Assembly (NCBI GenBank): GCA_029961685.1
Contig: JARWKL010000010.1
Location: 11,987,931-12,051,930, forward strand
Direction of reading: 5' to 3'
DNA from: Aristolochia californica
Taxonomy: Eukaryota; Streptophyta; Magnoliopsida; Piperales; Aristolochiaceae
Length of the DNA: 64,000 nucleotides
The notes beneath the pieces are model-generated. The model was not told the origin of the DNA. It worked only from the letters and a program-made list of their open reading frames with translations, and ran no database searches. A program made the translations under genes and the position numbers. This document shows positions 52,240-64,000 of the stretch, piece after piece (position 1 is the first letter of the stretch; each line of letters begins with the position of its first letter).

Positions 52240-55200
52240 ATGCATGCCAGAAACATGATGAGGATGCTAGTAGACCTAATGATCCAAAAATTTCAAGGAG
52301 TAAAAAAAATCAAATTCTCAAGTGGTTGGATATTTACCTGGGCCAAACAACCCGCTTTTTGCCTATCCTTAAAAATCACTGATACTTTTTGAAACTATCT
52401 CTTTCAGCATTTGTGCATTTCCATTTTGGATGTTCAAATTTGTTTTAAGATCCAAATTTGAGTTTTCACTCCACCATTTTTCTCATAAACAAAAAAATTT
52501 AAGGCATAACAAAATGAAAATTTTAGAGTACAAGTATGCAAAAAAAAATTTCAAAATTATTTCAGGCGCTAAAAATGAACTCCAAGGTTTTGTTATCCAT
52601 GTTCTAGAAATTCCACTAGTACATGCCCTAATAATAAGCCTGGTGGAATTTTATAGGAAAGCGACTTGTAACTGATCCTAACATGCTTTAAGTGTGGTGG
52701 ATATGCATGCCAGAAAGATGTTGAGGATGCTAGTGGACCTAATGATCCAAAAATTTCGAGGAGTAGAAAAAATGAAATTCTCAAGTGGTTGGATATTTAC
52801 CAGGGCCAAAAAACCCACTTTTTGCCCATCCTTAAAAATCACAGATACTTTTTGGTACTATATCTCTCAGCATTTGTGCATTTCCATTTTGGATGTTCAA
52901 ATTTGCTTTCTGATCCAAGCTTGAGTTTTCACACTCCCATTTTCTCGTAAAAAAAAAAATATGGCGTATCAAAATGAAAACTTTAGAGTTCATGTATGCA
53001 AAAAAAAATTTCAAAATTATTTAAGGCACTAAAAATAAACTCCAAGGCTTTGTTATCCTTGTTCTGGAAATTCCACTAGTATAGCCCCTAATAATAAGCC
53101 TGGTGGAATTTTATAGGAAAGGGACTTGTAACTGATCCTAACTTGCTTTAAGTGTGGTGGATATGCATGCCAGAAAAATGTTGAGGATGCTAGTGGACCT
53201 AATGATCCAAAAATTTCAAGGAGTAGAAAAAATCAAATTCTCAAGTGGTTGGATATTTACCAGGGCCAAAAAACCCACTTTTTCCCTATCCTTAAAAATC
53301 ACAGATACTTTTTGGAACTATCTCTCTCAGAATTTGTGCATTTCCATTTTGGATGTTCAAATTTGTTTTCAGATCCAAACTTGAGTTTTCACTCTCCCAT
53401 TTTCTCGTAAAAAAAAAAAAAATATAACGCATTTCAAAATGAAAATTTTAGAGTTCATGTATGCAAAAAATAAATTTCAAAATTATTTCAGGCACTAAAA
53501 ATGAACTCCAAGGTTTTGTTATCTATGTTCTGGAAATTCCACTAGTACAACACCTAATAATAAGCCTGGTGGAGTTTTATAGGAAAGGGACTTGTAACTG
53601 ATCCTAACATGCTTTAAGTGTGGTGGATATGCATGCCAGAAAAATGTTGAGGATGGTAGTGGACCTAATGATCCAAAATTTCAAGGAGTAGAAAAAATCA
53701 AATTCTCAAGTTGTTTGATATTTACCGAAGCCAAACAACCCACATTTTGCCTATCCCTAAAAATCACTGATAATTTCTGAAACTATATCTCTCAGCATTT
53801 GTACATTTCCATTTTGGATGTTCTAATTTGTTTTCAGATCGAAACTTGAGTTTTCACTCTCCCATTTTTCTCGTAAACAAAAAAGATATAAGGCATAACA
53901 AAATGAAAATTTTAGAGTTCATGTATGCAAAAAAAAAAAAATTCAATATTATTTTAGGCACTAAAAATGAACTCCAAGGTTTTGTTATCCATGTTCTGGA
54001 AATTCCACTAGTACAACCCCTAATAATAAGCCTGGTGGAATTTTATAGGAAAGGGACGTGTAACTGATCCTAACATGCTTTAAGTGTGGTGGATATGCAT
54101 GCCAGAAACATGTTGATGATGCAAGTGGACCTAATGATCCAAAAACTTCAAGGAGTAGAAAAAATCAAATTCTCAAGTGGTTGGATATTTACCTGGGCCA
54201 AACAACCCACTTTTTGCTTATCCTTAAAAATCAAAGATAGTTTTTGGAACTATCTCTCTCAGCATTTGTGCATTTTCATTGTGGATGTTCAAATTTATTT
54301 TCAGGTCCAAACTTGAGTTTTCACTCTCCCATTTTTCTAGTAAAAGAAAAAGATATAAGGCATATCAAAATGAAAATTTTAGAGTTCATGTAAGCAAAAA
54401 AACAATTTCAAAATTATTTCAGGCACCAAAAATGAACTCCAAGGTTTTGTTATCCTTGTTCTGGAAATTCCACTAGTACAACCCCTAATAATAAGCCTGG
54501 TGGAATTTTATAGGAAAGGGACTTGTAAGTGATCCTAACATGCTTTAAGTGTGGTGGATATGCATGCCAGAAACATGTCTAGGATGCAAGTGGACCTAAT
54601 GATCCAAAAATTTCAAGGAGTAGAAAAAATAAAATTCTCAAGTGGTTGGATATTTACCAGGGTCAAACAATCCACTTTTTGCCTATGCCGGAAAATCAAA
54701 GATACTTTTTGGAACTCACTCTCTCAGCATTTGTGCATTTCCATTTTCGATGTTCAAAATTGTTTTCAGATCCAAACTTGAGTTTTCACTCTCTTATTTT
54801 TCTCGTTAACAAAAAAGATATAAGGCATAACAAAATGAAAATTTTAGAGTTCATGTATGCAAAAAACAAATTTCAAAATTATTTCAGGCACTAAAAATGA
54901 ACTCCAAGTTTTTGTTATCCATGTTCTGGAAATTCAACTTGTACGGCCCCTAATAATAATCCTGGTGGAATTTTATAGGAAAGGGACTTGTAACTAATCC
55001 TAACATTCTTTAAGTGTGGTGTATATGCAGGCCAGAAAAATGTTCAGGATGCAAGTGGACCTAATGATCCAAAAATTTCAAGGAGTTGAAAAAATCAAAT
55101 CCTCAAGTAGTTGCATATTTACCCGGGCCAAACAACTCACTTTTTGCCTATCCTTAAAAATCACAGATAATTTTTGGAACTATCTCTCTCATCATTTGTG

Positions 55201-58200
55201 CATTTCCATTTTGGATGTTCAAATTTGTATTCAAATCCAAACTTGAGTATTCACTCACCCATTTTTCTCGTAAACAAAAAAGATAGAAGGCATAACAAAA
55301 TGAAAATTTTAGACTTCATGTATGCAAAAAAAAAAAATTCAAAATTATTTTAGGCACTAAAAATGAACTCCAAGGTTTTGTTATCCATGTTCTGGAAATT
55401 CCACTAGTACAACCCCTAATAATAAGCGTGGTGGAATTTTATGGGAAAGGGACTTGTAACTGATCCTATCATTCTTTATGTGTGGTGGATATGCATGCCA
55501 GAAACATGTTGAGGATGCAAGTGGACCTAATGATCCAAAAATTTCAAGGAGTAGAAAAAATCAAATTCTCAAGTGGTTGGATATTTACCAGGGCCAAACA
55601 ACCCACTTTTTGCCTATCTTTAAAAATAACATATACTTTTTGGAACTCTCTCTCACTCTGCATTTGTGCATTTCCATTTTGGATGTTCAAAATTGTTTTC
55701 AGATCCAAACTTGAGTTTTCACTCTCCCAATTCTATCATAAATAGAAAATATATAAGGCATATAAAAATGAAAATTTTAGAGTTCATGTATGCAAAAAAA
55801 ACAAATTTCAAATTATTTCAGGCACTAAAAATTTACTCCAAGGTTTTGTTATCCATGTTCTGGAAATTCCACAAGTACAACCCCTTATAATAAGCATGGT
55901 GGAATTTTATAGGAAAGGGGCTTGTAACTGATCCTAACATGATTTAAGTGTGGTGGATATGCATGACAGAAACATGTTGAGCATGCAAGTGGACCTAATG
56001 ATCCAAACATTTCAAGGTGTAGAAAAAATCAAATTCTCAAGTGGTTGGATATTTACCAAGGCCAAACAACCGACTTTTTGCCTATCCTTAAAAATCGCAG
56101 ATACTTTTTCGAACTATCTCTCTCAGCATTTGTGCATTTCCATTTTGGATGTTCAAATTTGTTTTTAGATCCAAACTTGAGTTTTCCGTCTCCCATTTTT
56201 CTTGTAAATAAAATAGATATAAGGAAGAACATAATGAAAATTTTAGAGTTCATCTATGCAAAAATTAATTTCAAAATTATTTTAGGCACTAAAAATGAAC
56301 TCCAAGGTTTTGTTATCCATGTTATGGAAATTCCACTAGTACAGCCCCAAATAATAAGCTTGGTGGAATTTTATAGGAAAGGGACTTGGACCTGATCCTA
56401 ACATGCTTTAAGTGTGGTGGATATGCATGCCAGAAACAATGTTGAGGATGCAAGAGGACCTAATGATCCAAAAATTTCAAAGATTAGGAAAAATCAAATT
56501 CTCAAGTGGTTGGATATTTACCTGGGCCAAACGACCCGCTTTTTGCCTATCTTTAAAAATCACAGATACTTTTGGAACTATCTCTTTCAGCATTTGTGCA
56601 TTTCCATTTTGGATGTTCAAATTTTTTTTAAGATCCAAATTTGAGTTTTCACTCCACCATTTTTCTCGTAAACAAAAAAATTTAAGGCATAACAAAATGA
56701 AAATTTTAGAGTACAAGTATGCAAAAAAAATTTCAAAATTATTTCAGGAACTGAAAATGAAATCCAAGGTTTTGTTATCCATGTTCTAGAAATTCCACTT
56801 GTACATGCCCTAATAATAAGCCTGGTGGAATTTTATAGGAAAGCGACTTGTAACTGATCCAAACATGCTTCAAGTATGGTGGATATGCATGCCAGAAACA
56901 TGTTGAGGATGCAAGTGGACCTAATGATCCAAAAATTTGAAGGAGTAGAAAAAATCAAATTCTCAAGTGGTTGGATATTTACTAGAGGCAAACAACCCAC
57001 TTTTTGCCTATCCTTAAAAATCACAGATACTTTTTGGAACTATCTCTCTCAGAATTTGTGCATTTCCATTTTGGATGTTCAAATTTGCTTTTAGATCCAA
57101 ACTTGAGTTTTCACTCTCCCATTTTCTCATAAAAAAAAGAAATAAGGCATATCAAAATGAAAACTTTAGAGTTCATGTATGCAAAAAAAATTTTCAAAAT
57201 TATTTCAGGCACTAAAAGTGAACTCCAAGGTTTTGTTATCCATGTTCTGGAAATTCCACTAGTACAGCCCCTAATAATAAGCTTCGTGGAATTTTATTGG
57301 AAAGGGACTTGTAACTGATCCTAACATGCTTTAAGTGTGGTGGATATGCATGCCAGAAAAATGTTGAGGATGCTAGTGGACCTAATGATCCAAAAATTTC
57401 AAGGAGTAGAAAAAATCAAATTCTCAAGTGGTTGGATATTTACCAGGGCCAAAAAACTCACTTTTTGCCTATCCTAAAAAATAACATATACTTTTTGGAA
57501 CTATCTCTCTCAGCATTTGTGCATTTCCATTTTGGATGTTCAAAATTGTTTTCAGATCCCAACTAGAGTTTTCACTCTCCCATTTCTCTCGTAAATAAAA
57601 AATATATAAGGCATAAGAAAATGAAAATTTTAGAGTTCATGTGTGCAAAAAAAAAATTTCAAAATTATTTCAGGCACTAAAAATTAACTTCAAGGTTTTG
57701 TTATCCATGTTCTTGAAATTCCACATGTACAGCCCCTTATAATAAGCTTGGTGGAATTTTATAGGAAAGGGACTTGTAACTGATCCTAACATGCTTTACG
57801 TGTGGTGGATATGCATGCTAGAAACATGTTGAGGATGCAAGTGGACCTATGATCCAAAAATTTCGTGCAGAAATAATCAAATTCTCAAGTGGTTGGATAT
57901 TTACCTAGGCCAAACAACCAACTTTTTGCCTATCTTTAAAAATCACAGATACTTTTTGGAACTATCTCTCTCAACATTTGTCCATTTCCATTTTAGATGT
58001 TCAAATTTGTTTTCAAATCCAAACTTGAGTTTTAACTCTCCCATTTTTCTCGTAAACAAAATAGATATAAGGCATAACAAAATGAAAATTTTAGAGTTCA
58101 TGTATGCAAAAACTAAATCTCAAAATTATTTTAGGAAGTAAAAATGAACTCCAAGGTTTTGTTATCGATGTTTTGGAAATTCCACTAGTACAACCCCTAA

Positions 58201-61200
58201 TAATAAGCCTGGTGGAATTCTATAGGAAAGGGACTTGTAACTGATCCTAACTTGCTTTAAGTGTGGTGGACATGCAAGCCAGAAACATGTTGAGGATGCT
58301 AGTGGACCTAATGATCCAAAAATTTCAAGCAGTAGAAAAAATCAAATTCTCAAGTGGTTGGATATTTACCAGGGCCAAAAAAACCACTTTTTCCCTATCC
58401 TTAAAAATCACAGATACTTTTTCGAACTATCTCTCTCAACATTTGTGCATTTCCATTTTGGATGTTCAAATTTGTTTTCAGATCCAAACTGGAGTTTTTA
58501 CTCTCGCATTTTCTCGTAAAAATAAAATATAATGCATTTCAAAATGAAAATTTTAGAGTTCATGTATGCAAAAAATAAATTTCAAAATTATTTCAGGCAC
58601 TAAAAATGAACTCCAAGGTTTTGTAATCTATGTTCTGGAAATTCCACTAGTACAACACCTAATAATAAGCCTGGTGGAATTTTATAGGAAAGGGACTTGT
58701 AATTGTTCCTAACATGCTTTAAGTGTGGTGGATATGCATGCCAGAAAAATGTTGAGGATGGTAGTGGACCTAATGATCCAAAATTTCAAGGAGTAGAAAA
58801 AATCAAATTCTCAAGTTTTTTGATATTTACCGAGGCCAAACAACCCACTTTTTGCCTATCCTTAAAAATCACAGATAATTTCTGAAACTATATCTCTCAG
58901 CATTTGTGCATGTCCATTTTGGATGTTCAAATTTGTTTTCAGATCGAAACTTGAGTTTTCACTCTCCCATTTTTCTCGTAAACAAAAAAGATATAAGGCA
59001 TAACAAAATGAAAATTTTAGAGTTCATGCATGCAAAAAAAAAAATCAATATTATTTTACGCACTAAAAATGAACTCCAAGGTTTTGTTATCCACGTTCTG
59101 GAAATTCCACTAGTACAATCCCTAATAATAGGCCTGGTGGAATTTTATAGGAAAGGGACTTGTAACTGATCCTAACATGCTTTAAGTGTGGTGGATATGC
59201 ATGCCAGAAACATGTTGAGGATGCAAGTGGACCTAATGATCCAAAAACTTCAAGGAGTAGAAAAAATAAAATTCTCAAGTGGTTGGTTATTTACTTGGGC
59301 GAAACAACCCACTTTTTGCTTATCCTTAAAAATCACAGATAGTTTTTGGAACTATCACTCTCAGCATTTGTGCATTTCCATTGTGGATGTTCAAATTTAT
59401 TTTCAGGTCCAAACTTGAGTTTTCACTCTCCCATTTTTCTCGTAAAAAAAAAAGATATAAGGCATATCAAAATGAAAATTTTAGAGTTCATGTATGCAAA
59501 AAAAGAATTTCAAAATTATTTCAGGCTCCAAAAATGAACTCCAAGGTTTTGTTATCCTTGTTCTGGAAATTCCACTGTTACAACCCCTAATAATAAGCCT
59601 GGTGGAATTTTATAGGAAAGGGACTTGTAAGTGATCGAAACATGCTTTAAGTGTGGTGGATATGCATGCCAGAAACATGTTGAGGATGCAAGTGGACCTA
59701 ATGATCCAAAAATTTCAAGGAGTAGAAAAAATCAAATTCTCAAGTGGTTGGATATTTACCAGGGTCAAACAACCCACTTTTTGCCTATGCCTTAAAATCA
59801 CAGATACTTTTTGGAACTCTCTCTCTCAGCATTTGTGCATTTCCATTTTCGATGTTCAAAATTGTTTTCAGATCCAAACTTGAGTTTTCACTCTCTTATT
59901 TTTCTCGTTAACAAAAAAGATATAAGGTATAACAAAATGAAAATTTTAGAGTTCATGTATGCAAAAAACAAATTTCAAAATTATTTCAGGCACTAAAAAT
60001 GAACTCCAAGTTTTTGTTATCCATGTTCTGGAAATTCCACTTGTACAGCCCCTAATAATAATCCTGGTGGAATTTTATAGGAAAGGGACTTGGAACTAAT
60101 CCTAACATTCTTTAAATGTGGTGCATATGCATGCCAGAAAAATGTTGAGGATGCAAGTGGACCTAATCATCCAAAAATTTCAAGGAGTTGAAAAAATCAA
60201 ATTCTCAAGTGGTTGGATATTTACCCGGGCCAAACAACTCACTTTTTGCCTATCCTAAAAAATCACAGATAATTTTTGGAACTATCTCTCACATCATTTG
60301 TGCATTTCCATTTTGGATGTTCAAATTTGTTTTCAAATCCAAACTTGAGTATTCACTCTCCCATTTTTCTCGTAAAGAAAAAAGATAGAAGGCATAACAA
60401 AATGAAAATTTTAGAGTTCAAGAATGCAAAAGAAAAAATTTTAAAATTATTTTAGGCACTAAAAATGAACTCCAAGGTTTTGTTATCTATGTTCTGGAAA
60501 TTACACTAGTACAGCCCCTAATAATAAGCCTGGTGGAATTTTATAAGAAACGGACTTGTAACTGATCCAAACATGCTTTAAGTGTGATGGATATGCAAGC
60601 CAGAAACATGTTGAGGATGCAAGTGGACTTAATGATCCAAAATTTTCAAGGAGTACAAAAAATCAAATTCTCAAGTGGTTGGATATTTACCAGGGCCAAA
60701 TACCCCACTTTTTGCCTATCCTTAAAAATCACAGATACTTTTTGGAACTCTCTCTCTCAGCATTTGTGCATTTCCATTTTGGATGTTCAAAATTGTTTTC
60801 AGATCCCAACTAGAGTTTTCACTCTCCCATTTCTCTCGTAAATAAAAAATATATAAGGCATAAGAAAATGAAAATTTTAGAGTTCATGTGTGCAAAAAAA
60901 AAATTTCAAAATTATTTCAGGCACTAAAAATTAACTTCAAGGTTTTGTTATCCATGTTCTTGAAATTCCACAAGTACAGCCCCTTATAATAAGCTTGGTG
61001 GAATTTTATAGGAAAGGGACTTGTAACTGATCCTAACATGCTTTACGTGTGGTGGATATGCATACCAGAAACATGTTGAGGATGCAAGTGGACCTAATCA
61101 TCCAAAAATTTCGTGTAGAAATAATCAAATTCTCAAGAGGTTGGATATTTACCTGGGCCAAACAACCAACTTTTTGCCTATCCTTAAAAATCACAGATAC

Positions 61201-62205
61201 TTTTTGGAACTATCTCTCTGAACATTTGTCCATTTCCATTTTAGATGTTCAAATTTGTTTTCAAATCCAAACTTGAGTTTTCACTCTCCCATTTTTCTCG
61301 TAAACAAAATAGATATAAGGCATAACAAAATGAAAATTTTAGACTTCATGTATGCAAAAAAAAAATTTCAAAATTATTTTAGGCACTAAAAATGAACTCC
61401 AAGGTTTTGTTATCCATGTTCTGGAAATTCCACTAGTACAACCCCTAATAATAAGCGTGGTGGAATTTTATAGGAAAGGAACTTGTAACTGATCCTATCA
61501 TTCTTTATGTGTGGTGGATATGCATGCCAGAAACATGTTGAGGATGCAAGCGGACCTAATGATCCAAAAATTTCAAGGAGTAGAAAAAATCAAATTCTCA
61601 AGTGGTTGGATATTTACCAGGGCCAAACAGCCCACTTTTTGCCTATCTTTAAAAATAACATATACTTTTTGGAACTCTCTCTCTCTGCATTTGTGCATTT
61701 CCATTTTGGATGTACAAAATTGTTTTCAGATACAAACTTGAGCTTTCACTCTCCCAATTCTATCATAAATAAAAAATATACAAGGCATATAAAAATGAAA
61801 ATTTTAGAGTTCATGTATGCAAAAAAAACAAATTTCAAATTATTTCAGGCACTAAAAATTAACTCTAAGGTTTTGTTATCCATGTTCTGGAAATTCCACA
61901 AGTACAACCCCTTATAATAAGCATGGTGGAATTTTATAGGAAAGGGACTTGTAACTGATCCTAACATGATTTAACTGTGGTGGATATGCATGACAGAAAC
62001 ATGTTGAGTATGCAAGTGGACCTAATGATCCAAAAATTTCAAGGTGTAGAAAAAATCAAATTCTCAAGTGGTTGGATATTTACCAAGGCCAAACAACCCA
62101 GTTTTTGCCTATCCTTAAAAATCATAGATACTTTTTCGAACTATCTCTCTCAGCATTTGTGCATTTCCATTTTGGATGTTCAAATTTGTTTTCAGATCCA
62201 AACTT
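51996..62205 (+). repeat. Higher-order repeat unit B, 10,210 bp
   Basis: Second full copy of the 22-monomer unit, directly adjoining unit A. I saw no substitution or indel relative to unit A in the lines compared, and there is no net length change over the whole unit. A copy this similar means very recent amplification or strong ongoing homogenisation. An assembly loop is the alternative explanation. Confidence 0.95.
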
Positions 62206-64000
62206 GAGTTTTCACTCTCCCATTTTTCTCGTAAACAAAATAGATATAAGGCATAACAAAATGAAATTTTAGACTTCATGTATGCAAAAAAAAAATTTCA
62301 AAATTATTTTAGGCACTAAAAATGAACTCCAAGGTTTTGTTATCCATGTTCTGGAAATTCCACTAGTACAACCCCTAATAATAAGCCTGGTGGAATTTTA
62401 TAGGAAAACGACTTGTAACTGATCCAAACATGCTTCAAGTATGGTGGATATGCATGCCAGAAACATGATGAGGATGCTAGTAGACCTAATGATCCAAAAA
62501 TTTCAAGGAGTAAAAAAAATCAAATTCTCAAGTGGTTGGATATTTACCTGGGCCAAACAACCCGCTTTTTGCCTATCCTTAAAAATCACTGATACTTTTT
62601 GAAACTATCTCTTTCAGCATTTGTGCATTTCCATTTTGGATGTTCAAATTTGTTTTAAGATCCAAATTTGAGTTTTCACTCCACCATTTTTCTCATAAAC
62701 AAAAAAATTTAAGGCATAACAAAATGAAAATTTTAGAGTACAAGTATGCAAAAAAAAATTTCAAAATTATTTCAGGCGCTAAAAATGAACTCCAAGGTTT
62801 TGTTATCCATGTTCTAGAAATTCCACTAGTACATGCCCTAATAATAAGCCTGGTGGAATTTTATAGGAAAGCGACTTGTAACTGATCCTAACATGCTTTA
62901 AGTGTGGTGGATATGCATGCCAGAAAGATGTTGAGGATGCTAGTGGACCTAATGATCCAAAAATTTCGAGGAGTAGAAAAAATGAAATTCTCAAGTGGTT
63001 GGATATTTACCAGGGCCAAAAAACCCACTTTTTGCCCATCCTTAAAAATCACAGATACTTTTTGGTACTATATCTCTCAGCATTTGTGCATTTCCATTTT
63101 GGATGTTCAAATTTGCTTTCTGATCCAAGCTTGAGTTTTCACACTCCCATTTTCTCGTAAAAAAAAAAATATGGCGTATCAAAATGAAAACTTTAGAGTT
63201 CATGTATGCAAAAAAAAATTTCAAAATTATTTAAGGCACTAAAAATAAACTCCAAGGCTTTGTTATCCTTGTTCTGGAAATTCCACTAGTATAGCCCCTA
63301 ATAATAAGCCTGGTGGAATTTTATAGGAAAGGGACTTGTAACTGATCCTAACTTGCTTTAAGTGTGGTGGATATGCATGCCAGAAAAATGTTGAGGATGC
63401 TAGTGGACCTAATGATCCAAAAATTTCAAGGAGTAGAAAAAATCAAATTCTCAAGTGGTTGGATATTTACCAGGGCCAAAAAACCCACTTTTTCCCTATC
63501 CTTAAAAATCACAGATACTTTTTGGAACTATCTCTCTCAGAATTTGTGCATTTCCATTTTGGATGTTCAAATTTGTTTTCAGATCCAAACTTGAGTTTTC
63601 ACTCTCCCATTTTCTCGTAAAAAAAAAAAAAATATAACGCATTTCAAAATGAAAATTTTAGAGTTCATGTATGCAAAAAATAAATTTCAAAATTATTTCA
63701 GGCACTAAAAATGAACTCCAAGGTTTTGTTATCTATGTTCTGGAAATTCCACTAGTACAACACCTAATAATAAGCCTGGTGGAGTTTTATAGGAAAGGGA
63801 CTTGTAACTGATCCTAACATGCTTTAAGTGTGGTGGATATGCATGCCAGAAAAATGTTGAGGATGGTAGTGGACCTAATGATCCAAAATTTCAAGGAGTA
63901 GAAAAAATCAAATTCTCAAGTTGTTTGATATTTACCGAAGCCAAACAACCCACATTTTGCCTATCCCTAAAAATCACTGATAATTTCTGAAACTATATCT
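62206..64000 (+). repeat. Higher-order repeat unit C, partial (first 1,795 bp)
   Basis: The third copy begins at the same internal point and stays in exact register with units A and B until the window ends. The number of units beyond the window is unknown. Confidence 0.93.

Larger units (their letters stand above)
1..64000 (+). repeat. Tandem satellite array, ~464-bp monomer, whole window
   Basis: The same 458-469 bp sequence repeats head to tail in one orientation from the first base to the last. Taking the ATGCATGCC-like motif as position 1, starts include 1, 466, 933, 1397, 1863, 2331, 2797, 3264, 3729, 4196, 4662, 5125, 5590, 6057, 6521, 6987, 7451, and so on to 63839; there are 138. Only three intervals are irregular: 783 bp (from 37588), 481 bp (from 38831) and 402 bp (from 39776). 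No unrelated sequence is inserted anywhere. Most copies carry NsiI (ATGCAT) and SphI (GCATGC) sites, and many carry HindIII (AAGCTT) and SpeI (ACTAGT) sites, so digestion should give a ladder of about 464 bp. Long, pure, single-orientation arrays of this kind are known from eukaryotic centromeric, pericentromeric and subtelomeric heterochromatin. Which of these applies here, and the species, cannot be read from the sequence. The plus strand is only a naming choice. Confidence 0.97.

Noticed and set aside
1..64000. Treating the many 60-136-codon ORFs as genes
   Set aside because: They are the same few satellite segments in overlapping frames on both strands. They carry no recognisable domain, the first codon alternates between ATG and GTG, and A-tract length changes break the frames often.
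1..64000. CRISPR array
   Set aside because: There is no pattern of short identical repeats with unique spacers. The whole 464-bp unit repeats and diverges gradually.
1..64000. SINE or retroposed sequence, because of the adenine tract in most monomers
   Set aside because: The tract sits inside the unit and not at its end. I see no convincing pol III A and B boxes and no target-site duplications, and the copies are strictly tandem.
1..64000. LTR retrotransposon or rDNA spacer origin of the monomer
   Set aside because: No primer-binding site, protease or polymerase motif, or rRNA segment is visible. A non-coding part of an element cannot be excluded, but nothing supports it.
1..64000. CENP-B box in the monomer
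   Set aside because: Scanning by eye for TTCG...CGGG spacing gave only scattered, unconserved partial matches such as TTTCGGGCAC in one subtype.
51996..64000. Dismissing the 10,210-bp repeats as an assembly artefact
   Set aside because: An artefact remains possible because the copies look identical. However, the chimeric monomer at the junction is a biologically sensible crossover product, and the third copy continues in register, so I keep the repeats and flag the check.

Overview
The whole 64-kb window is one uninterrupted tandem array of a satellite DNA. The monomer is about 464 bp (458-469 bp in nearly every interval), all copies lie head to tail in one orientation, and I count 138 monomer starts using the conserved ATGCATGCC-like motif as position 1. 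By eye the sequence is roughly one third G+C, poor in CpG, and has an adenine tract in most monomers. I find no protein-coding gene, rRNA, tRNA, transposon, CRISPR array or promoter that I can support. This architecture points to the centromeric, pericentromeric or other heterochromatic DNA of a eukaryote with a large genome, perhaps a plant. I do not recognise the satellite family and cannot name the organism.

Layout. From 1 to about 41,785 the monomers differ from one another and form a mosaic of recurring subtypes, with old and partly eroded multi-monomer duplications: a pair about 9.3-9.7 kb apart (about 15.2-19.4 kb and 24.9-28.7 kb), a three-monomer period at 28.8-32.0 kb, and a neighbouring-monomer doublet at 10.7-11.6 kb. 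Between 37.2 and 40.2 kb the register is broken three times: a perfect 783-bp tandem duplication that is not a whole number of monomers, a perfect 19-bp tandem duplication, and a deletion of about 62 bp. From 41,786 to the end the array changes character. A 10,210-bp unit of 22 monomers is repeated in tandem with no difference I could see: two full copies (41,786-51,995 and 51,996-62,205) and the first 1,795 bp of a third.

How it seems to have formed. The 10,210-bp unit itself contains two diverged runs of five matching monomers set 11 monomers apart, so duplication is nested. The monomer at the junction between units (51,776-52,239) is a chimera of two subtypes, and the exchange can be placed within about 9 bp. 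This is the expected product of unequal crossing-over between in-register monomers. Many ORFs of 60-136 codons occur on both strands, but they are the same few segments of the satellite repeated in overlapping frames and I treat them as non-coding. The most interesting signals are the nested 22-mer unit, its resolved crossover point, and the cluster of irregular breaks just outside the homogenised domain.
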